64,000 nucleotides of DNA from Sialis fuliginosa. Its lineage: Eukaryota > Arthropoda > Insecta > Megaloptera > Sialidae. Positions 36,001-45,000 of this stretch are shown in pieces. The stretch lies in the NCBI GenBank assembly GCA_961205875.1, contig OY540812.1:13702001-13766000 (forward strand), written 5' to 3'. Each line of letters begins with the position of its first letter. Positions within the stretch are counted from its first letter, which is position 1. The notes beneath the pieces were generated by a model. That model saw only the letters and a list, made by a program, of their open reading frames with translations. It was not told where the DNA came from and did not search any database. Made by a program: the position numbers and the translations under genes.

Positions 36001-39000
36001 AAAGCAATAAGCCAAAAAGCACATAAAACTAATAAATCTGTTGGCAGTTTTTGCCGCTAGTTTTTGTTAGTTCCACAGTTTTGTGTTTTCATCCCTGACA
36101 CATTCGTATATCACTTAGATGACAGCTATATCACGTTGATATGTATGTGCATGTTTCTAAGTTACTATACATACACATATGTATGTACATACATTTGTAC
36201 ATATATGTATGTGTATGTGACATATATGTATGTGTATGTGACATATATATGTATACTTAGAATGTTACTGGAATGAATGATATTTGAATGTAAAATACTT
36301 AGGGTATTTTTTTTTATTTCTTAAAGAAAATAAAAACAGAATCATAGTTTCGTGTATATGTAAATTTTACATACTATATGTTATATTTCGAAAGGTTGTA
36401 CGTTTGAATCTTGATGATGTAACAGCTTGAGTTCTCTAATGATCTTATTGAACATCAGAATCCTTAATAATGTACATGTAACATTTATTTAACCTTTCAA
36501 TACTGTAGCTTTTATATGCGTAGATTGACCGGATTTTTTTTATTTAGATATACTTATTGTTAGATATACATAAATTAACTTTTGTTATAAGAAGAATATA
36601 ATTTTTTTTATTGTTAAAATATTAACTATTTCATGTTCAGTGGTTCAAGTTGCTGATTTTCTAGTTATTAATAAAAATACAAACATATGTCATTTGCTTT
36701 GATAAAAAAATTAAATTCATTCTGAAAGGAATAATTGAATCACTTGAGACTTGAGACGACAACGCAGGAATTTATTATATACATTTGATCTTTTCAAATT
36801 CAAACGAATGTAAGTACTATACGCATGTAGTTCGTAAATATTTCATACAAATTACAACTGTAATGTCCGGTATCATAAAGGACCTAACAAATTTGTTAGC
36901 TAACAAACACATTCAACTGAGATATCAAACTTATATGACAGTTATTTTGGAGTTTGTTGATGACTTTGACAAGTTTCGCGCACGCGTTGAAGGTAAATAC
37001 AAACGATATTAAAACAGTGGTGATGTTATGAAAATTATTTTGTACGGTCAAAGATGCCAACTGTGTTACAATTAGTTGAAGTGTCACTGCTCTAAATTCC
37101 ATAACTAATCCATAGATACTACTACAGTATTAATACCCCATTTGAATGTAATTGCTAGCTAACAAATTTTGTTAGGTCCTTTATAATACCGGGCATAAGA
37201 ATTATTAAGTATACCTAAATATATGTTACTACGTTTTTATTAGTATTCCGTCGCTCTGTTCGTCCGTCCGTCTATATAAAATTTATACCGATGAAATTTG
37301 GTATACGGATGTAGATTGATAACCCAAAAACAGAAATGATGAGTGGGGTGTCTTTAGATATATCTAAAAACAGAAATGATGAGTGGGGTGTCTTTAGATA
37401 TATCTAAAGACACCCCACTCATCATTTCTGTTTTTGTTACATTTTAGGATACCTATAGGTATCCTAAAATGTAACAAAAAATGTTTTAGGACCTTTTGAT
37501 TTTAACTCTTCAGTCACGATATATTTGCGTACAAATTAGTTATCAGAGCGTACCCCCTCTATTTTTGTAAACTATCGATGTAAAAAATCTGAAAAAATCC
37601 AGAAAGTAGATTTTAATTAGTACTTGTACTGAAAATTATTACAAACACTGTAGCAAAAATTATTTATGAAAAATTTTGGAATAACTTTTTTTTATAAATC
37701 GTAGTGAGAATGACAACGGAACCCTATCATGTGCGAACCCAACATGCATTTGGCCGTTTTATTTACAATAATTTCCTACATAGAACCAGTTATATTATAG
37801 ATATTGTATAATTAATTAATGTATTCTATAAAAATATGAGTCTTTTGATATTATAGAAAAATTATAGAAATTAATATTTTAAAGGCTGTAGCCGGGTAAG
37901 CATGCAAAACATGCCTTTACATGGATTTGGCTAATTATTTTTTTGGAAGTCACATTCTATTAAACATTCAACCTGACCAAATATTAGCTCCCAAAAATTT
38001 ATAGTTTTCGAAAAAAAAAATTTTTTTTATTTTCAAAAAAAAATTTTTTTTTGATAATCTGTCATTCGAATTTGATGGTGCTTGAAATATATTATAGAGG
38101 CACTTATGACTCATCAGAGGTAATTTTATTATGATCCTCTGTACATAATAAACCAGAAAAAAAATTAATAAAATTTAAAAAATCAAAAAAGACCATGTTA
38201 GCTTCGGAGGGCAATCACAATTTTTTATATATTATACCTTGTATGTACCCAAACAACATATCAAAATCCCAAATTGATACAAAGGGTATAACATACTCGT
38301 ATAAATTCGCATGCGGTCGTATCGGAATGGCGCGAGCGTGGCGCGGCTGAGTGCAAGTGTCTTAATACTTTTAAAATATCTCTAATTTGTTGCTAAACAG
38401 GACTGGGCTAGCCCAGAGGCATATCAAAAATTTGACGGGGCCCATAGTCTGACAAAAACAAAATATAGAGGCCGTAGACGGAAATATATGGGAACTGCTC
38501 CATTGAATCAATTTAACAAATTTTTTTCTCATAGGTTGCTTTTTAAGTAAAATTAAATCGCCCTAAATGTCTGTGCTTCAATATATTTATTTTTGCTCAG
38601 ATAATTTTTATTAAAAAAAAAAAATCTTGTCTATCGTTTTTAATGGAAGAAGATTCGCTAGTTCACAGTGGAAATGTGATTTGTTACTACTAAAGTCGAT
38701 TATAAACATTTCTAAGCGATTTGGGGCAATTTTTATTACTTAAAAAACAACTTATGAGAAAAAAAATTGTAAAATTAATTCAATGGAACAGTTCCCATAT
38801 ATTTCCGGCTACGGCCTCTATATTTTGTTTTTGTCAGACTATGGGCCCCGTCAAATTTTCGATATGCCTCTGGGCTAGCCCAGTCCTGTTTAGCAACAAA
38901 TTAGAGATATTTTAAAAGTATTAAGACACTTGCACTCACCCGCGCCACGCTCGCGCCATTCCGATACGACCGCATGCGAATTTATACGAGTATGTTATAC

Positions 39001-42000
39001 CCTTTGTATCAATTTGGGATTTTGATATGTTGTTTGGGTACAAACAAGGTATAATATATAAAAAAATTGTGATTGCCCTCCGAAGACAACATGGTCTTTT
39101 TTGATTTTTTAAATTTTATTATTTTTTTTTTCTGGTTTATTATTTACAGAGGATCATAATAAAATTACCTCTGATGAGTCATAAGTACCTCTATAATATA
39201 TTTCAAGCACCATCAAATTCGACTGACAGATTATCAAAAAAAAATTTTTTTTTGAAAATCAAAAAAATTTTTTTTTTCGAAAACTATAAATTTTTGGGAG
39301 CTAATATTTGGTCAGGTTGAATGTTTAATAGAATGTGACTTCCAAAAAAATAATCAGCCAAATCCATGTAAAGGCATGTTTTGCATGCTTACCCGGCTAC
39401 AGCCTTTAACTTTAGCGTGTTGATAACAAATCAAATATAATAAATACAAAATATATTAAAATATAAAGTGATCGTAAAAACATAGATTATTTTCATATAC
39501 CTATAAGTCCTATATCACATCGAAGTTGTAAAGGAAGCCATGGCATTGACAATTAATTACTAGTGATGTAACTAAAACTTTGTATTGAGTTAATACATAG
39601 TTACCTATATGTATATACACATTATTATACACACATGTTTGTAGAATCGCGTACACGTGTTTTGTAAATTTCAAATCGCTCGGAAAAGACGTTTAAAACC
39701 AAACACAAGATGATGATATGCAAACAAAATCTTTTAATTAAAGTAAACATGTTTCAATAGATTAAACGATCTCAACAGCCCATTCATGAAAGTTATGAGT
39801 TTGCGGTTTCCACCTAGCGCGTATACCTTTAATTTAAACTTCTCTAAACTTGCCATACATGTATCTTCAGTGCCGGTTCGAAAGTTATGGGTGTGAAAAT
39901 TCTACTTATCAGGTATTCAGTTATCCAAACTAATGAATTAATAGGTTTGGGTAAAATATTCTTTTAACCATCTTGTGGACATTAGAGGGTTGGATTATAG
40001 GATTTAATGAGTTTCCACGTTTTCATCATGGCAGTTACATGCCTTTTATAAATATAGATTTTTGTATATTAGAAGTAGGTTATTTAAGTTCATTAAATAT
40101 ATAATAAAATGTATAAAATACATAAGTGCAATATATTTCTTGAATTTATATTTATGCATAACTTGAATATTATGTAGGTACATGTATTGATAAGTTAAAA
40201 ATAATTTTTGATTTATTTTTCATGGTCATTATTTAGAATATAAGTAAAATTGGAATCTATATTGCAAATCAGATCAAAGATGAGGTTTTTAATCTAATAA
40301 AGTTTATATGAGATTAGATTTTTTATTTATTTTTATCAGTGTAACATGTTTTTTTTAATTATATGATTTGTGAATCATTAATATGAACAGATCTAGAATG
40401 CCTCATATAAAGTTAGACCGTCTATCAAAAAATATAAATTACGTTTATTTTACTACTTGTTTAATACAGAGCGAAATATTATTTTAAAAGATGAAAATAA
40501 CTAATAAATCAATCAAATTTTCATTGACTGCGTGCCTAGGTCCGGCTCTGTTTGTTCTACACGTACAGACACGCGTTTGAATGTGGTTAACGCTAATGGT
40601 CTTTATCGAAGTCACCAATCTTAATGCGGTTTCAAATGATTCATGGAGATCGTGCTCAGAAGTAGGGTCCCGATAACGCTCGCTATCTGAAAATCACGCG
40701 AACTTTTATATAAAAGGTGAAATTTGGCGTTTTTCTTCCATCGGACGTTTTTGTTGTATGGAAGAATTATTGTTTTTCTTTTAATATAAATCTTTCGTAA
40801 TATATTTTGTTTGTATGGAAGTAATCGTTTATGTAAGAAGAATGTGAACAATTATTTAACATCTTTTAGATGTTAACATTGATAGACGGAAAATAAGTTG
40901 ATTTTTATTAATTAAATCAAATAATTTTTGTTTTTCTTTGTTTGACAAGAAGTTACATCTAATGTATTAACTAATTTTTAACCATATTTTATTGGCATAA
41001 ATGATGTACAAACATCTTAAAAATGATATACAAAAGGAATTACTTAATTAATAACGATTTTTTTGGTGAAAGTGGTGAAAAATGAGTGATAATGAGTATA
41101 TGGTAATGTATAGGGGCACCGTATTTTGGTCTCAAGCCAAAACAGAAGTAAAATAAGCAACCTAAAATCGCCAAATTGTCATAGTTTCCAAATCACTTTC
41201 CATCACTATCGTTGAAGTTTGCATATAGTAAAACAGTTTTCTTTAAACTCATTTTTATGGAAAACACAGGTTTTAAAAACTGCGGAAAACGTATCTTGGA
41301 CATTTTGCATCCGATCGACTTGAAATTTTAACTGTAACTTCTTAGATAAATTTTACATCGGAGTACACATGATTTTTACGATTGGTTAACAATTACGGTT
41401 TTTATAAACAATTGTTTTTTTCGTCAAAAACGCGATTTTTTGTTCGAAATAATACAAAATACTCGATATTTTTTAATAATTCTGTGTACTCCGATGGGAA
41501 AACTCATGTAAATAACTATACTTTTTTGTTTTTTTGTTCTGGATATTGATCTATGGAAGTTCTGTTTTTCGCAGTGGAGCACATAACAAAAAAGATGCAC
41601 TCATTGTCAGTGTAGCATCGCTAATCACCGTTTTATTTTATATTTCATTAAAAAAAAGTTTTTTGTATGTTTTGAGACATATATGTATAATAAACCCTCC
41701 AAATTTCATTTACTTGCTTTTTCTATTATTCTAAAAAAAATCCTCGTTCTCCGAAGTGACGATTAGATGTACCCCTTAAATCTTTAATGTTGTTAATGAT
41801 GGTGTTAGTATTTACTGATAGTAAGATATCATACAATGAAATCAAATCTATCTGGTTACATGATCAGTATTTTTGTGTAGGTGTAGCCGACCAGATTTGA
41901 TTCAATTAGATGAATTTATAGTTTGCAGTAACTACTGCGTGTACGAGAAGTACGTGTGGCAAAAATCTTATTTAAAATATTTCTAATTTACTTTATCTAA

Positions 42001-45000
42001 TGTTAATTATTTCAAAAGATATATTATTATGTATTTATAATAATTTATATATATGAGCATTTCCAGTAGTTTTTTAAAAAAACAGGGCGCACGTATGTCA
42101 CCGATTTTGCTCCCAATTTTTTTTCTCAAAGTACATTTCAAAAAAACATGTTTCCCAAAATCTTTTCCCACCGCGCCCTTTTTTGGCCGAATTACGATTT
42201 TTTAAACTTTTGAAATCGAGCGAAATTAGACTTTTTTTGATAGTACCTTATTTTCCAAAATGTCCCTTATTATACATGTTATAGGGCTCATTTTCTTCGT
42301 TTTTTATTGATCTTTCATTTGAAATCGGTTTCAGAGCCGAATATTCAATTTTGGCCGAATGCGGTACCAAAACATTAAGTTTGATTTTTTGTAAAAATAG
42401 TCGATTTTGAAATTGCCGCCAAATATTGTGGTTTCAACCAGAATACTTCCGATAAAGGTAATTTTATTCTATTTTTTATGTAGTTTCCAAATATTTATAG
42501 ATTTTTTAATTTGGTCAAAAACTTTTAAAGTTACACTTGTTTTAAGATGTCTTATTTTTCAAAAAGCGCTATATTCACACCATTCAAACTTTTTTCTCTA
42601 TACTCCAAATTGCACCAAATTTTGGCAAAAGTTTCCTTTCTTTATTCTTAAAACAACCCTAAACATTTTTTCATATTGAGCTCCTAAGTGAGATATAATT
42701 TTTATAAAACACCTAATTACTCGTGTATTAAAGATAAGAATTTACAGGAATTTTCAGTGTTTCTGAAATATCGGGGCTCCTGATAATCAAATAAAAATTA
42801 TACCACTTAATTCGTTATGAAATTCTCTACAAATCTACATAAGTAAAAAAAATTTAGATTAATTACAAAACCTACAAATAAATAAAAACTTTGTACATCG
42901 ATTCCTAATTTATTTAATAACAACTTTAAATGTAATAGTGTCTCATAACTTCGTTGTTTAATAGGTATGTACTCATTTCTAAGACTGGCTCGCTTGCGCT
43001 CGCTCGGCTTTTATTTTTTTATAGGTTTTTTAATTAATCTAAAAAAAATTAACTTATGTAGATTTGTAGGGAATTTCATAACGAATTAAGTAGTATATTT
43101 TTTATTCTATTATCAGGAGCCCAGATATTTCAGAAACACTGAAAATTCCTGTAAATTCTTATCTTTAATACACGAGTAATTAGGTGTTTTATAAAAATTA
43201 TATCTCACTTAGAAGCTCAATATGAAAAAATGTTTTTTGAGGGTTGTTTTAAGAATAAAGAAAGGAAACTTTTGTCAAAATTTGGTGCAATTTGGAGTAT
43301 AGAGAAAAAAGTTTGAATGGTGTGAATATAGCGCTTTTTGAAAAATAAGACATCTTAAAACAAGTGTAACTTTAAAAGTTTTTGACCAAATTAAAAAATC
43401 TATAAATATTTGGAAACTACATAAAAAATAGAATAAAATTACCTTTATCGGAAGTATTCTGGTTGAAACCACAATATTTGGCGGCAATTTCAAAATCGAC
43501 TATTTTTACAAAAAATCAAACTTAATGTTTTGGTACCGCATTCGGCCAAAATTGAATATTCGGCTCTGAAACCGATTTCAAATGAAAGATCAATAAAAAA
43601 CGAAGAAAATGAGCCCTATAACATGTATAATAAGGGACATTTTGGAAAATAAGGTACTATCAAAAAAAGTCTAATTTCGCTCGATTTCAAAAGTTTAAAA
43701 AATCGTAATTCGGCCAAAAAAGGGGGCGGGGGGAAAAGATTTTGGGAAACATGTTTTTTTGAAATGTACTTTGAGAAAAAAAATTGGGAGCAAAATCGGT
43801 GACATACGTGCGCCCTGTTTTTTAAAAAAACTATGGAAATGCTCATATATAAATTTTATTTTTTATTGTATAATAGTATACGTTAAAGATAAGTAAATAA
43901 ATTATATATTATTATACTGATAATATTATTTATTACGATAATAAATGAGTATTAAAATAATTTTCTTATTATCCAGCTCTTTTCCGTAAACAATTTTTTT
44001 GCATTGTTATTTAAAAAGTATAGAAAATTGTTTACAGTTTATTAAAAAAAAAATTGATTCAATTATAATTATTTCGCTTAAATACCCTTTATAGAAACTG
44101 TTTTAGAAACAGTAAATACTTACTCTTAATATGTGTTATATGTAGTATCATGTACGTTAAGCTTATACATATATGTGAAAATAATGTAATGTAAATTAAA
44201 CCAAAAAGCCTCGACTCTAATCAATTACCTGGGGCCCGTCAAAGAAAGCGCTTAACCGCACCCGGCGTGGTGGATTGCAATAAAACTAATTGGGGTTTGA
44301 ATAATTTACCCCGCTGTGGTTATAATCCCCGCTAAAAGGGGCGGAGATGTAGTCTGTGTACAAGCCTAAAAATAGAGCACTCAATTCTGATTCTGTTGGG
44401 CGTTCTCGTTTGTGCGAATGATACGAACATTTTTTAAATAAAATATGAGTGATAATCAGTGAGTGGACTTGTTTATATTGTTTGATATAATATGAGAAAC
44501 AAAACATCTGCCAAGTAAATGCACAGTGCTTCCTCGTGCTAAATTCACTAAAACCGATAGTGTTCAGATAAATTGCCTGGCATTGGTTAACCATTTAATT
44601 TTTATACAAATACTAAAAAATCTTAGTTCGAAATTTTTCTTAAAACGCACCTGAATATTTTTTCATATATTTTTAATTTTTTGACAATTTCAATTTAAAT
44701 CTAAATTTATGCAAAATGACATTTAAAACGTCAAAGTGACATTTAAAACGCCAAATTGACATTTAAAACGTCAAAATGACATTTAATATATCCAATCAAA
44801 TATCAATTTAGAAAAACAAAACACGAATTTTTAAAATAAATTGAGATAAATCTTTGTAAGGGAATATTTTACAACAAACGTAGTAGACCCATATTATAGA
44901 AAATTTAATGCTCTACAAAAAATATTCTATAAAATTTTCTCGTAACATGTGTCATTCTTGAAATATCTTGAAAAAAGAAATATTTTGGGGTGTCACCCCT

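Noticed and set aside
36785-37012. 75-codon frame ending GKYKRY
   Set aside because: Runs from flanking DNA into a MITE; the shared part also occurs in the other MITE copy.
42407-43493. Identical 72-90-codon frames on opposite strands
   Set aside because: They lie in the two arms of a palindromic element and are conserved only because the arms are copies.
44286-44594. 102-codon minus frame overlapping the GC-balanced island
   Set aside because: No recognisable domain, no splice context, composition changes abruptly along the frame.
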